A stretch of DNA of 33,695 bases, taken from contig OKRB01000102.1 in the NCBI GenBank assembly GCA_900290245.1, positions 24,175-57,869 of the forward strand, read 5' to 3'. A model generated the notes under the pieces. The model was not told where the DNA came from. It made no database searches and was given only the letters and a program-made list of their open reading frames with translations. The DNA is from Candidatus Sulfuritelmatomonas gaucii (GTDB lineage: Bacteria; Acidobacteriota; Terriglobia; Terriglobales; Acidobacteriaceae). How positions within the stretch are numbered: position 1 is the stretch's first letter; each line of letters starts with the position of its first letter. A program made the translations under genes and the position numbers. Of this stretch, positions 9,535 to 18,584 are shown piece by piece.

Positions 9535-9710
9535 GCTGGTAAGTGCCAAACAGCCATTTAGATGACCCGTTCGCGAATTCGGTGGCCTGGGCCGACCGCT
9601 TTTCGCAGAGGCAACGGGCAGGTCCACGAGGCATCTAAATATCATGTGCGATTGCTGAAACCGCTCGTAGGCAGGGCCCTGGTTTCACGCCGGAAGGTGG
9701 GACGTACGCT

Positions 9711-10895
9711 ATGCTCAGCAGGCCATTGACATTGATTGGGGCTCTTGTTGTGGTCGCTGCCTGCTGGCCATCTTCCACCCAGGCGCAAACCACGCTTAAG
9801 ATCACGATTCCCAGGCGCAGCAGCCTCACACTCGTGCAGCGCCTCAACCGCGAGGGCGTTAAGGCCATACAGCAGCATGCTTATACGAAAGCGGCAGGAT
9901 TCTTCTATAAGGCTTATCTCTATGACCCCGCGGATCCTTTCACTCTGAATAACCTCGGTTACATCTCTGAAATGCAAGGCCAGTCAGATCGCGCTGACAA
10001 GTTCTACAAGCTGGCAGCCGAGCAGGGCAGCAACGCTGACATCGATTTGAGCAACGTAAAACACTTGGAGGGTGAACCGATGCAAACCGCTCTGGCCAGC
10101 ATTCGCGACACTCCCATGCGTGTTAATCGCATCAACGTCAATGCCATGCGCCTCCTTTCGGAACATCGCGGAGCAGAAGCCTCCAGCCTTCTGCAGCAAG
10201 CACTTTCTTTGAATCCGCACGATCCCTTCACTCTGAACAATCTCGGAGTCGCCTATCAAGCCATGGGAGATTACGGCCATGCAATGCAGTATTACTCAGC
10301 TGCGGCTGGCTCCGGCTCCGATGATACCGTCGTTGTCACGAAAGACCCGGCCTGGCAGGGCAAACCGGTAAGTAAGATCGCGGAAGATAATGTCAAGAAT
10401 CTTCAAAGGCAGATGCAAGGTTACGGCTCCGCGGAGTCTCAATCGCTCGAACTTAGCCTTCGTGGGGTCCAGGCGGAAAACCAGAATAATTGGCTCGTTG
10501 CGCGTCAGGACTTTATGCGAGCTTATTCCCTCGATCCGAACAACGCATTCTCGTTAAACAACCGTGGCTATGTCGCAGAACGGGACGGCGATCTGGAGTC
10601 AGCCCAGTTTTTCTACCAGAAGGCGGGGCAAGCCCAGGGCGCGGGACTTCCTGTGGGGCTCGCGACGGACCAGTCAGCTTCCGGCATAGCTCTTTCTCAC
10701 GTCGCTACCACGAGCCTCGGAAAGGTTGATGGCGCTCTGGACACTTACAGCCGGCAGCGCCGAAATCAGTCAGGGCCCGTTGAACTCACGCCTCGCGGTG
10801 GGGGCGCGTCGAAGAACACCTCACCTTCCTTACCAGGTTCGCCAAGCTCGCCGAATGCGCAGCCCCAATCTACCGCTCCACAAACGAATCAGTGA
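9711..10895 (+). CDS. Secreted TPR-repeat protein
   Basis: The 394-residue product has an N-terminal signal peptide (MLSRPLTLIGALVVVAACWP, cleavage near STQAQ at about 26). Three similar TPR modules follow, each with a repeated core: DPFTLNNLGYISEMQGQ, DPFTLNNLGVAYQAMGDY and NAFSLNNRGYVAERDGDL. Modules are separated by linkers of about 60 residues. The C-terminal 60 residues are Ser, Pro and Gln rich and probably disordered. The role is likely a periplasmic scaffold or protein-interaction factor. Its position between the polysaccharide cluster and a nucleotidyltransferase-like gene suggests, without proving, a link to polysaccharide export. The ATG is preceded by a weak GGTGGGA. Confidence 0.8.
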   Translation: MLSRPLTLIGALVVVAACWPSSTQAQTTLKITIPRRSSLTLVQRLNREGVKAIQQHAYTKAAGFFYKAYLYDPADPFTLNNLGYISEMQGQSDRADKFYKLAAEQGSNADIDLSNVKHLEGEPMQTALASIRDTPMRVNRINVNAMRLLSEHRGAEASSLLQQALSLNPHDPFTLNNLGVAYQAMGDYGHAMQYYSAAAGSGSDDTVVVTKDPAWQGKPVSKIAEDNVKNLQRQMQGYGSAESQSLELSLRGVQAENQNNWLVARQDFMRAYSLDPNNAFSLNNRGYVAERDGDLESAQFFYQKAGQAQGAGLPVGLATDQSASGIALSHVATTSLGKVDGALDTYSRQRRNQSGPVELTPRGGGASKNTSPSLPGSPSSPNAQPQSTAPQTNQ

Positions 10896-10917
10896 GTTCA
10901 AGAAGAGAGCAGCGAAT

Positions 10918-12033
10918 ATGAGCAGAAAGGCCCAGGAATTTCCTTCACGCGGATCGATGGTCTATCTATCCCGCCTTTTGCTGCGACCCGGGAGCGCCGA
11001 TGCCGGCTCTGTCCCGCCGGAAATGCTTCTTGACCAGCCGCTCGATCCGCTTCGGCAGGATGAAATTGATGGCTTGCTGGCTTTGGCACGATCGCACCAC
11101 GTTGTTGTTCGCGGACTTGAAACATTTCTCGAATTGAATCGACAGCAGCACAGATATTCTGGTGTCGAACAGGCGGAAATTGCTCTCGCAACTGAGAAAG
11201 CACGCATCGCGAGAGCCCTGTATTTTCTGCATCAGGTCTGCACCGCATTCCATGACCATGGTTATGACGCGACGGTCATGAAAACACTCGATCACTGGCC
11301 TGACTTTGGCAGCGACCTGGATCTATATACCAACGCGTCCCCAGCCGATATATCCCGGCTTATGGAGGATCTCTTTGGCGCCCGGCTCCAGCAGCGCAGC
11401 TGGGGAGATTACCTGGCAAACAAATGGAATTTCTCGATCGAGGGTTTACCAGAGTCAATCGAGATTCATGTGAACCGCCTTGGACAAACGGGCGAACAAG
11501 TCGGGATTGCCGCTACACTCGCAAATCGCGCGCGTCAGGTTTCCATCGGCGGTTATCAGTTCCAGGTTCCGTCTATCTCCGATCGATTGATGATCTCCAC
11601 ATTGCAGCGAATGTACCGCCATTTCAACTTCAGGCTATGCGATATCGTCGATACCTTGGAAATCGGTGACATCGGCGCTATCGATTACGAGCGCTTGAGA
11701 CTCTGGGCGAACGCAGCAGGCATTTGGGAAGGTGTCGCCACCTATCTCAGCGTCGTTTCCGACTACGCGGCAACTTATCGCGGAATCGGCCTCAACCTGT
11801 CACAGTTTGTCTTGGTCGCATCTCAATTTGGCGGCGAAGCACTTTATTACAGCAAGGGCTTCTTGCGCGTCCCTATCATGCCCCACTCCGTTCGGCTTTA
11901 CGGTTCGGAGTTGGCGCATGTTCTGGGTCGCGGAGAACTGCACAATGGCGCGCGGCTCAGTTTGCTACCCATACTCGGGACGGCCGCCGCGGCAAAGCAG
12001 AGACTTACCGGAAGTAATCAGGGAATCTGGTAA
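10918..12033 (+). CDS. Nucleotidyltransferase-fold protein (NTP_transf_5-like)
   Basis: The 371-residue product resembles the uncharacterised nucleotidyltransferase family PF14907, often found in polysaccharide or secondary-metabolite clusters. Key features are a Lys in ATVMKTLDH (about 122) followed by GSDLDLYT at 131-138, the paired Asp of a polymerase-beta-type active site. Further conserved-looking segments are ESIEIHVNRLG and a helical C-terminal half. The frame is open upstream to 10726 inside the TPR gene, but the ATG at 10918 was chosen because it clears the overlap and sits behind AGAAGAGAG. It lies 22 bases after the TPR stop, so the two are likely co-transcribed. Substrate unknown; no signal peptide, so probably cytoplasmic. 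Confidence 0.75.
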   Translation: MSRKAQEFPSRGSMVYLSRLLLRPGSADAGSVPPEMLLDQPLDPLRQDEIDGLLALARSHHVVVRGLETFLELNRQQHRYSGVEQAEIALATEKARIARALYFLHQVCTAFHDHGYDATVMKTLDHWPDFGSDLDLYTNASPADISRLMEDLFGARLQQRSWGDYLANKWNFSIEGLPESIEIHVNRLGQTGEQVGIAATLANRARQVSIGGYQFQVPSISDRLMISTLQRMYRHFNFRLCDIVDTLEIGDIGAIDYERLRLWANAAGIWEGVATYLSVVSDYAATYRGIGLNLSQFVLVASQFGGEALYYSKGFLRVPIMPHSVRLYGSELAHVLGRGELHNGARLSLLPILGTAAAAKQRLTGSNQGIW

Positions 12034-12163
12034 GTCAGCAACGAGGATTCCGGTGATGTGGTACGACATCGAGGCCAATCATTTGTGAATGAAGTGACAG
12101 TGTTCTGAGCTAGTTACACAGAGAGGGGATACCCCGGGGAGATTTCCCCAACGGGCCAACATT

Positions 12164-13198
12164 ATGGGTAACGTCATATTGAGAATCTCGCGACCGGTTC
12201 CACGCCGGAACTCTTCGGCTCAGGGTTCGTCCGCCGACATGCACGGAAAAAATGCTTATAATCGCTCGTCTCTTGCCTTGGGCTACTATGACTCGCCTTT
12301 CCCGGGGACGCGGCCTGCGCCGGAGCTGATTTCCGCACGCCGCAATGATCCCACGGGAGCGCGGCGAAAAACGCATATGTTCATTGGGCTCGATGAGCAT
12401 GTCTCCCGCCGTCGCCGCCCCTCGACGGTTGTTTCTCTTATCGCTCATGTCTTCATCTTCGCGGCCATTCTCTGGTTGGGAACAATCCTGCGCAATCCGA
12501 TTGTCCACACCGCGGAGATGACCGTCGCTCCCATCCAGTTCACACTTTATGCTCCTCCACCGGTCATGCCGGTGGCGAAGGTGCAGGGCGGCGGAGGAGG
12601 TGGCGGCATGCACCAGGTCCGCCCTCCCGTCAGAGCAGAGCAGTTGCCCAAACCCGTTAAGATACGGCTTCTCTCTCCTGTGATTCCCAGGGTCGAGACT
12701 CCTAAGCTGCCGGTCGCGCCATCCATCGACGTGAGAATGCCTCAACAAACCACGATGCCTAAGCTCGGAATGCCACAGGCTCCGCAGGTGGCCATGGCCT
12801 CGCAAGGACCCGGGAGCGACAGCGGATTCGGTTTTGGTTCCCAGGGCGGCCTGGGTTCAGGGCACGGCGCCGGAGTTGGACCGGGTAGCAATGGGGGCTA
12901 TGGCGGTGGCATCATGAATGTGGGTGGCGGAGTCAGCGCGCCGGAAGTCATTCACTCCGTCCAACCCCAATTTACTCCTGAAGCTCGCCGCTCGGATTTT
13001 CAGGGCGTCGTTGGAATTCAGCTTATTGTCGATTCACAAGGCTATCCGCAGGACGTTCGGGTGGTTCATCACCTCGGCATGGGACTTGATGAGCAGGCCA
13101 TCGAAGCAGTGCGGCAATACAAATTCAGGCCTGCAATGTACCAGGGGCATCCCGTCTCGGTACAGATGATCATTGACGTTGACTTCCACCTTCATTGA
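12164..13198 (+). CDS. TonB-family energy transducer
   Basis: The 344-residue protein links the inner-membrane proton motive force to outer-membrane TonB-dependent receptors. A basic cytoplasmic stretch (SRRRRPS) precedes one transmembrane helix at about 88-109. A Pro/Gly-rich periplasmic region with polyglycine tracts follows, and the C-terminal TonB domain occupies about 255-344 (VIHSVQPQFTPEARRSDFQG, then VVHHLGMGLDEQAIEAVRQYKF). The YKFRPA motif is typical of acidobacterial and myxobacterial TonB-like proteins. The start is uncertain: ATGs at 12164, 12239 and 12377 are in frame and none has a good ribosome site. The last would begin MFIGLDEHVSRRRR, a common layout in these proteins. ExbB and ExbD are not in the window. 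It may serve the large receptor at 21.2-25 kb. Confidence 0.8.
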   Translation: MGNVILRISRPVPRRNSSAQGSSADMHGKNAYNRSSLALGYYDSPFPGTRPAPELISARRNDPTGARRKTHMFIGLDEHVSRRRRPSTVVSLIAHVFIFAAILWLGTILRNPIVHTAEMTVAPIQFTLYAPPPVMPVAKVQGGGGGGGMHQVRPPVRAEQLPKPVKIRLLSPVIPRVETPKLPVAPSIDVRMPQQTTMPKLGMPQAPQVAMASQGPGSDSGFGFGSQGGLGSGHGAGVGPGSNGGYGGGIMNVGGGVSAPEVIHSVQPQFTPEARRSDFQGVVGIQLIVDSQGYPQDVRVVHHLGMGLDEQAIEAVRQYKFRPAMYQGHPVSVQMIIDVDFHLH

Positions 13199-13607
13199 TC
13201 CTGGATGCGATTTGACTGATCTATGAAGTTAGGGGCCAATATAACCCGCGCCTACCCTCAGAGTCACTTGACTAACTCCGAGCGTTTGAAGCCCACTTAC
13301 TCGTCTGATGTGCGAGTGACTGAAGGAATGCCAAGACAATAACCGGGCCATTCGCCAGGCTTATTCGGAAGATTTTCGTCTCGCGCGTTCTAACGGCTTG
13401 CTCGAAACTCCCGCAGCGAACAGAGCTCTGCAAGTTGGCACGAGTTTTCGGAGTTTCCCGCGACGAGATTCAATCGCGGGAGAGGGTTTTACTCATGCCA
13501 CCGCAGCAAAATCAACGAGGGCTTTTGGCCTTCAGGAATGTCCTCAGTCATCTTGGCCCCGACAGTCGACTCCTTCAGCGAGCTGCTTCAGCTCTTCCCG
13601 GCCCGAT
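13199..13607. other. Convergent intergenic region
   Basis: This region lies between the TonB-like gene and the minus-strand VWFA gene. A 7-bp perfect hairpin (CCCGCGA at 13457-13463 with TCGCGGG at 13474-13480) is followed on the + strand by a short TTTT and could be a weak terminator for the TonB gene. A + strand frame at 13398-13739 overlaps the VWFA gene in antisense and is judged non-coding. Confidence 0.4.
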
Positions 13608-14825
13608 TCATTTGATGACTTGTTGTTGATCGGCCTCTTGCGCTGGCCGGGCCTGTTGCTCTGCCTTGGCGTAGTATCCGCGCTTCGTCCTTACAAAGAG
13701 CGCGCCGTGATGCTGAGCGCTCGCTTCCACTCGGATTGAGCGGTAGCCGCCGAGGCTGAACGGCGTGGATGAATGGTAGTCGACAACATACTGTTCCCGA
13801 ATGTCCGTTGCCACCTGCGATGCGATGCCATACACATCCTGTAGTGAGCTGGGAAAATAGGCGATGCCGCCGGTATCTTCTGAAAGCGTCTCCAGCGCAT
13901 TTTTCGCCTTATCCGACTCGTCCTTCTCTGCGTCGAAAAGTAGCCCGATGGGATAAACAACGGGGCCGCCCAGGTTCTGTACTCGTCGGATTGCTTCCTG
14001 CAGATTCAGTCTTGAAGCATTGTCAGCTCCATCGGTGATAATCAACAGAACTTCCCGTCGATTTTTGCCGGACTTCGCGAGCTCATCTGCTGAAGCGGCA
14101 ACGGCGTCATAAAGGGCTGTAGTCCCTGTCGTATCAAAGTGCGACATTCCCCGATCCAGAGCCACGCGGTCTGTTGTGAGGCGCTGGTCGAGATAGGCGC
14201 GGTCTGAGAAATTCACAACAAATGCCTCATCCGATGGATTGGACGCGTTAAGCAGATGAATCGCAGCAGCATTGACGGCGTTGCGTTTGTCGCGCATTGA
14301 CCCCGAATCGTCGATCAGAATGCCCATCGACACCGGTAAATCCATGTGTTGAACAGAATTGACGGTTTGCAGAACTCCGTTCTCCCAGACGCGAAAGTCG
14401 CTCCGATCCAGATCCATCACCGGGCGCCCTTTCTCGTCGATTACCGCGCAGTTCAACAGCACTTCGTCCACATTCGCGTGCAGAATGTACATGCCATTTT
14501 GCTGCTTCTGAATCTCATTTGGATTGGCAGGGACACTCGAAGAACCGGAGACTTTCGCAGACCCCTCCGCATTGGGAGCGGAAGCCTTCCCAATGCTGGC
14601 CGGCGGATTGACAGTGATATCCGGCGATGGGATTGGGTCGCGATCCACGTCCAGCGGAGGTTGAGCTTCCGGCCGGGTCGGATCATTCAGTGAATTGGAG
14701 GCTGCAGGCATTTGCTGCCCAAACGCCTGGGAGTAAGAGAATGGTCCGCTGCAGGCAAGCATTGCCAGCGCTACCAGAAGCGCGAACCGGCTGTGATGCA
14801 AGTTCAGGGGGAGCGTCGAATCCAT
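13608..14825 (-). CDS. Secreted VWFA-related protein (acidobacterial type) with intact MIDAS
   Basis: The 405-residue product has an N-terminal signal or anchor (HHSRFALLVALAMLACSG), a Pro/Ser-rich linker to about residue 110 and a von Willebrand factor A domain. It matches the VWFA-related Acidobacterial domain family (TIGR03436 type), whose hallmark here is DRSDFRVWENGVLQTV just before the A domain. The metal-ion-dependent adhesion site is complete: DDSGS at 172-176, a Thr in TTGTTALYD at 232-236 and Asp265 in IITDGADN. Such proteins are thought to bind partners through a divalent metal ion outside the cytoplasm; substrates are unknown. The C-terminus ends with a Gln-rich tail. It stands alone between the TonB gene and the lipoprotein glycosidase. 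Confidence 0.85.
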   Translation of the reverse strand: MDSTLPLNLHHSRFALLVALAMLACSGPFSYSQAFGQQMPAASNSLNDPTRPEAQPPLDVDRDPIPSPDITVNPPASIGKASAPNAEGSAKVSGSSSVPANPNEIQKQQNGMYILHANVDEVLLNCAVIDEKGRPVMDLDRSDFRVWENGVLQTVNSVQHMDLPVSMGILIDDSGSMRDKRNAVNAAAIHLLNASNPSDEAFVVNFSDRAYLDQRLTTDRVALDRGMSHFDTTGTTALYDAVAASADELAKSGKNRREVLLIITDGADNASRLNLQEAIRRVQNLGGPVVYPIGLLFDAEKDESDKAKNALETLSEDTGGIAYFPSSLQDVYGIASQVATDIREQYVVDYHSSTPFSLGGYRSIRVEASAQHHGALFVRTKRGYYAKAEQQARPAQEADQQQVIK

Positions 14826-15008
14826 AGCCAGTGGCGAAATTGAGACATTACGCCTTGCTATATTGGATGCGTCCCCGCCAGATGGAGTGCGGACCGGTCC
14901 GCAATCTTTATTGATTTGATTTCTCGAAGCTTAGGCGCGGCCGGGAGCTCGCCACCCTGCTCCAGCGTCAGGACCGAAAAGCGTTTCCCAGCCCCAACCT
15001 CCGCCGCC

Positions 15009-16637
15009 CTAATTCGAATACGGCACACCGCTTGAGATGCGATTTTGGATGCTGTTTTTCCCCACCATGCGAACAAAAAGCGTATGTGTCCCTGAAGGCA
15101 GGCCGCTCAAGCTCCAGCTTCCGCCCTGGGCTGCCGGTTGGCTAGCCACCAGGCTCACGTTCTGCCCGTCTGTCGAATCGTAGATCTCGATATGCGACAC
15201 CGTCGTCAGGCTCGCATAACTGTTGGTTGCACTCAGCGTCCAGCTAAGTGTTTGCCCCAGTGTGCTCGCGCTCACCGCAAAACAGTTGTCGATCCCGCTT
15301 TCAATCTCCGTCCCTTCGTTATAGTCGTTCCAGGTGGCGATCTGCAGATACGGCAGAGCCGCGCTCGAGTAATATTGATTGCTTTCAGAAAGTGATCCGA
15401 TCCACGTCTGGCCGCACTCCTGGTCCATGATCCGGTCCCTGCCCCAATTCGCCTGGGAGCTATTGAAGCCCTTGAACGCGTTTGACCACGCGAGCTGGCT
15501 GCTATGAGAAAGGGCGATTCCGAGGAAGTTGTCGAGAGTGCCTCCTTCTGAAGCTGGAGAGATACTCAACGTGAATTGGTTGGCAGTCGGGTCAGTTCCC
15601 GCCGGTTCTATCCAGTAAAAAGAGCCCGACGAATCCTGATGCGCGAAACCGCCGGCATTCTCAAACACAACCAAGGGAACGCCGTTATTTACGTTGTATG
15701 GGGTGACAGCGCAGTTCTGCGGTAAATCGTTGTTCCAATCCTCAATTTGCGCCCACACATCGGCCCACGACGGCGCCGGACCGGTCGCTGCAATCACTGT
15801 CTCTTCTGGAAATATCTGCACGATCGGGCGCCCGTTGGACTTGAGATACGCGCTGTTCCCCCAGTGCATTCCGTTCATGTAGCACATGTCGTTGCGAAGG
15901 TGGGCAACTGCGCAGCTTTCAAATTCTGTGCCAGTCAGGCCCGAACAGCTTGCTCCGGTCGTGCCTGGGATTCCGGTGGATTCGACTGTGTAGCTCCACG
16001 ACGGCCCGTCGTCCATGATCAGGTACATCGGGCTGCAGCCCTGTGCGTCGCAATCGTTCTGATCCACATTTTTTTGGTAGAGCAATGTGGCCGCATCCTC
16101 ACTGGTTCCAGGGCCTTCCCATGTCATGATGGCACCATCGATGTGCCGATTCTTCAAGTCCTGCGCCTGCGCGGCAATGGTATTCGCGTCATCTGAGGTG
16201 TATCCGGTCTGAACGTTGTTGTCGCAGTAGGCCGTTCCGTCAGCCGTGCAATACCCCAGCATCATGTTGGCGTAGATTTTGGTATTTGCGCCTCCAGCGA
16301 GATACCTGTGCGGATCTTCGGTGGAGACATTGCCTGCAGGCAGATCAAACATTGGTGTCGCCACATTCGAGCGGCTATCCACCTGGCCGGCGAACGCATG
16401 CTGGCAATATGCGGGCAATTGCCCGCTCGCCGGGCACGCAGCGGTATTGTTGACCGTCAGTGTCGAAAGCGCGATCGTACTCGGCGTCCCGGGACCAGGT
16501 CCCCCAGATCCCGGCCCGCTCGATCCCGGTCCGGCCGATTCAGAAGTGCTGAAATTGATTCCCGCCGAGCATCCCGCCAGGCTGACAATTAAAAGGCCCG
16601 CGAACCCCAGCGAAACCTGCCAACGATTGTGCGTCAT
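15009..16637 (-). CDS. Lipoprotein glycoside hydrolase, GH71/GH99-like
   Basis: The 542-residue product starts with a lipoprotein signal (lipobox SLAGC, Cys23) and a Ser/Gly/Pro linker (about 30-55), so it is likely tethered to a membrane. The central domain (about 95-440) contains ANMMLGYC, HIDGAIMTWEGPG, YLIMDDGPSW, RPIVQIFPEE and, near its end, IATWNDYNEGTEIE. That last element matches the W-N-(D/E)-x-x-E-G-T-x-(I/L)-E pattern of GH71 and GH99-like alpha-glycan hydrolases. The last 100 residues look like an Ig-like or carbohydrate-binding beta domain (HIEIYDSTDGQNV, GLPSGTHTLFVRMVG). Substrate is not determinable; alpha-1,3-glucan or alpha-mannan are family precedents. GGGGAG lies just ahead of the ATG. 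Many Cys residues fit an exported disulfide-bonded protein. Confidence 0.6.
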   Translation of the reverse strand: MTHNRWQVSLGFAGLLIVSLAGCSAGINFSTSESAGPGSSGPGSGGPGPGTPSTIALSTLTVNNTAACPASGQLPAYCQHAFAGQVDSRSNVATPMFDLPAGNVSTEDPHRYLAGGANTKIYANMMLGYCTADGTAYCDNNVQTGYTSDDANTIAAQAQDLKNRHIDGAIMTWEGPGTSEDAATLLYQKNVDQNDCDAQGCSPMYLIMDDGPSWSYTVESTGIPGTTGASCSGLTGTEFESCAVAHLRNDMCYMNGMHWGNSAYLKSNGRPIVQIFPEETVIAATGPAPSWADVWAQIEDWNNDLPQNCAVTPYNVNNGVPLVVFENAGGFAHQDSSGSFYWIEPAGTDPTANQFTLSISPASEGGTLDNFLGIALSHSSQLAWSNAFKGFNSSQANWGRDRIMDQECGQTWIGSLSESNQYYSSAALPYLQIATWNDYNEGTEIESGIDNCFAVSASTLGQTLSWTLSATNSYASLTTVSHIEIYDSTDGQNVSLVASQPAAQGGSWSLSGLPSGTHTLFVRMVGKNSIQNRISSGVPYSN

Positions 16638-17326
16638 CGACTCCCCCGGAATCGTCTGTGATCACGCCCTTCGTCCCCAGCGAGATGTTTGCGAAAGTTT
16701 GTTTCGACCTTCATGTGTCTTTGCCGCCGGCAATGCTCGCGCACACGCACCATGTCGACTTGATCGCCCTCAGGCAAAAAGCTCTCGGCAGCCATCTGGC
16801 GCCGGGGTTTTCCGGGCGCAGCTTGACCTGGTGATTTATGGCGCCGCCGAATTCAAGGCGCGCTTGTATATCAGCGCAAATTAGGGGTAAACGAATCGTA
16901 GCAGTTCTCTATTTCGCTTTCGCTTGCCCAAAAGTTGTAAGCGGCCGCAATGTGGGATTTTTGTTTCCGCTTGGCATACAAGACCATCACTTCTCGCACG
17001 CCCCTCTCCCAACTGCAATCCGGAAAAGGTCCATAGCTGCGGCGAGGAACGCACCCACCCCCAGGAATTACCGGCAGTTTTGAGATGTAGTTTGTTTGAG
17101 GATCAGAGTTCGCGAAGATAGGTGGATGGATGGAGAGCGGTTTTGCTCACAGGTGAATCGGGACGCCGCGGTCGCACCGGGGTGCGAGCGTCAAATGTGC
17201 CGACCACAAGGGCAAGGAGCTGAGTGCTTTGCGCAAGGATTCAATCGATTGGATTCTTGCCTGGATGAAACCTCACCGGCGCTTTCCTTATGACTCGCGC
17301 TCGCCAGACAATCATTTCGTCGGCTA
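16638..17326. other. Intergenic region of about 690 bases
   Basis: No supported gene. The part next to 16637 should carry the promoter for the lipoprotein. Several + strand frames (for example 16838-17083) lack recognisable motifs. A + frame at 17157-17345 without a start codon reads plausibly at its end but matches nothing known. No clear terminator for the URO-D gene was identified. Confidence 0.4.
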
Positions 17327-18412
17327 TCACAAGAATTTTTGTTGAACAGTTTCAATCATCGCAAGAATGTTTTTGAGCGGCGTCCCGGCCTGCACGTTGT
17401 GGCACGAGCAACAAATATAACCGCGGCCATCGGCGCCGAGCGTGTCCAGACAATTGCGGACCTCGCGGCGAACATCCTCTGGCGTTCCACGAGGCAGCGC
17501 AAACTGGTTGTCCACGCCTCCGTGGAATGTGACCCGGTTTCCAAATTCACTTTTCAGCTCCGCCATATCCATCCCCGGGCAGGCGTGCTGAATTGGATTG
17601 AGAACGTCCACGCCGCAATCCAGAATCGGGCCCAGCAGCCGGCGCGCCGCTCCGTCCGTGTGATAGAAGACCCTCAGGCCATGGGAATGAATCATCTCGC
17701 ACCAGCGCTTCAGGCGCGGCTGCAAATGCCGTTTCCACATCGCCGGCGACATCAGCAGCGATCGTTGCCCGGCAATATCGTCGCTGATGAAAACCAGGTC
17801 GAGCCACTCTCCGGCGCGCGCAAACAGCCTCCGCATCATCTCCGTCTGAATCCACTCCACGCGGTCCAGGATCGCATCGACGAGCTCCGAGCGTTCCACC
17901 AGGTCCATCAACGACTGCTCCATACCACGCAACTGGCAATAAACTTCAAAAAACGAGATCCATGGCCCAATGACGGCAAAGTCCCGCGCCGCCTCACGCG
18001 CCTTTACCTCTGCGGTCGCGTAATCGAATCGCTCCACATTGGGCCACCACGGATAATCGTCGAGCGATTTCGCCGTGTCGTAGCCGGACAGCGGCGCGGA
18101 CCCGAATTCAGCGTAGTGTGCATCCCCCGCCTGAATCTGCTTCAGCGGCACGCCCCACATCGTGCGATCGCCGCCCGATTCTGCGCCGGCGCCGCTCTGC
18201 GCTCCGGCGTGTTCGCCTGTATCTGTCTGGTAATCCATGAACACCCAGACAATCTTGTCGAGATTGAGCGCCCGGTACATCGCCAGGTCATCGCTGGCCC
18301 CGCAGTAGTGCCGCAACATTTCGCCGACTTCCGGCGTATGCCAAAGATCAACGGGTAAGCGATCAACCGGCTCATGATTCAATACCGCCAGGATGCGTTC
18401 ACGTGCATTCAT
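17327..18412 (-). CDS. Uroporphyrinogen decarboxylase (URO-D) family protein
   Basis: The 361-residue product begins MNARERILAVLNHEPVDRLP, the canonical N-terminus of the URO-D superfamily, which includes HemE and corrinoid or cobalamin-dependent methyltransferases such as MtaA and MtbA. Landmarks are ISDDIAGQRSLLMSP at 209-223, FYHTDGA at 249-255, TFHGGVDNQ at 295-303 and GYICCSCHNVQAGTP at 331-345. The Cys/His cluster at 334-338 may bind metal. A low-complexity insert (about 62-82) is unusual. Lying in a glycosidase/GntR operon, it is more likely one of the many uncharacterised sugar-locus URO-D proteins than heme biosynthesis HemE. Its ATG overlaps the stop of a small Tat-signal frame by ATGA, so it is probably translationally coupled to it. 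Confidence 0.82.
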   Translation of the reverse strand: MNARERILAVLNHEPVDRLPVDLWHTPEVGEMLRHYCGASDDLAMYRALNLDKIVWVFMDYQTDTGEHAGAQSGAGAESGGDRTMWGVPLKQIQAGDAHYAEFGSAPLSGYDTAKSLDDYPWWPNVERFDYATAEVKAREAARDFAVIGPWISFFEVYCQLRGMEQSLMDLVERSELVDAILDRVEWIQTEMMRRLFARAGEWLDLVFISDDIAGQRSLLMSPAMWKRHLQPRLKRWCEMIHSHGLRVFYHTDGAARRLLGPILDCGVDVLNPIQHACPGMDMAELKSEFGNRVTFHGGVDNQFALPRGTPEDVRREVRNCLDTLGADGRGYICCSCHNVQAGTPLKNILAMIETVQQKFL

Positions 18413-18501
18413 CTTGTGATCTCAATTAGAGATTCTAGGTCAGCACGGTCTCCAGACGCCGCTGCTCCTACAGCTTTCAAAAAGCTCCTGCGCTCCAGCA
18501 T
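18409..18501 (-). pseudogene. 30-codon remnant of a twin-arginine (Tat) exported protein
   Basis: A minus-strand frame from the ATG at 18501 encodes MLERRSFLKAVGAAASG and then 13 more residues before a stop that overlaps the URO-D start. RRSFLKAVGAAA is a textbook Tat signal start (S/T-R-R-x-F-L-K), but the hydrophobic core is cut off. It is preceded by AAAGGA at good ribosome-site spacing. The best reading is that an exported enzyme between GH79 and URO-D was lost by deletion, leaving its initiation region, which may still couple translation to URO-D. It could instead be a functional leader peptide. A longer in-frame version beginning at 18636 overlaps GH79 and is less likely. Confidence 0.5.
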
Positions 18502-18584
18502 GTCCTCAGTCCTTTCGCATAGCTGCTCACGCCGCCATCCATCACATTCGCGCCCCGCCAGCTGAAATCCCGCCCATGACCGAT

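Noticed and set aside
12585..12925. Glycine-rich low-complexity tracts as a nucleotide repeat element
   Set aside because: They are in frame within the TonB-like gene and encode a normal flexible periplasmic linker.
17157..17345. Plus-strand frame ending in a plausible-looking peptide (ALRKDSIDWILAWMK)
   Set aside because: It has no start codon after the upstream stop, no ribosome site, and overlaps the URO-D end. It may be a gene fragment, but I cannot support it.
17339..18358. Plus-strand frame of 339 codons opposite URO-D
   Set aside because: It is Arg/His-rich with no recognisable domain, as expected from the antisense of a GC-rich gene. URO-D motifs on the minus strand are clear.
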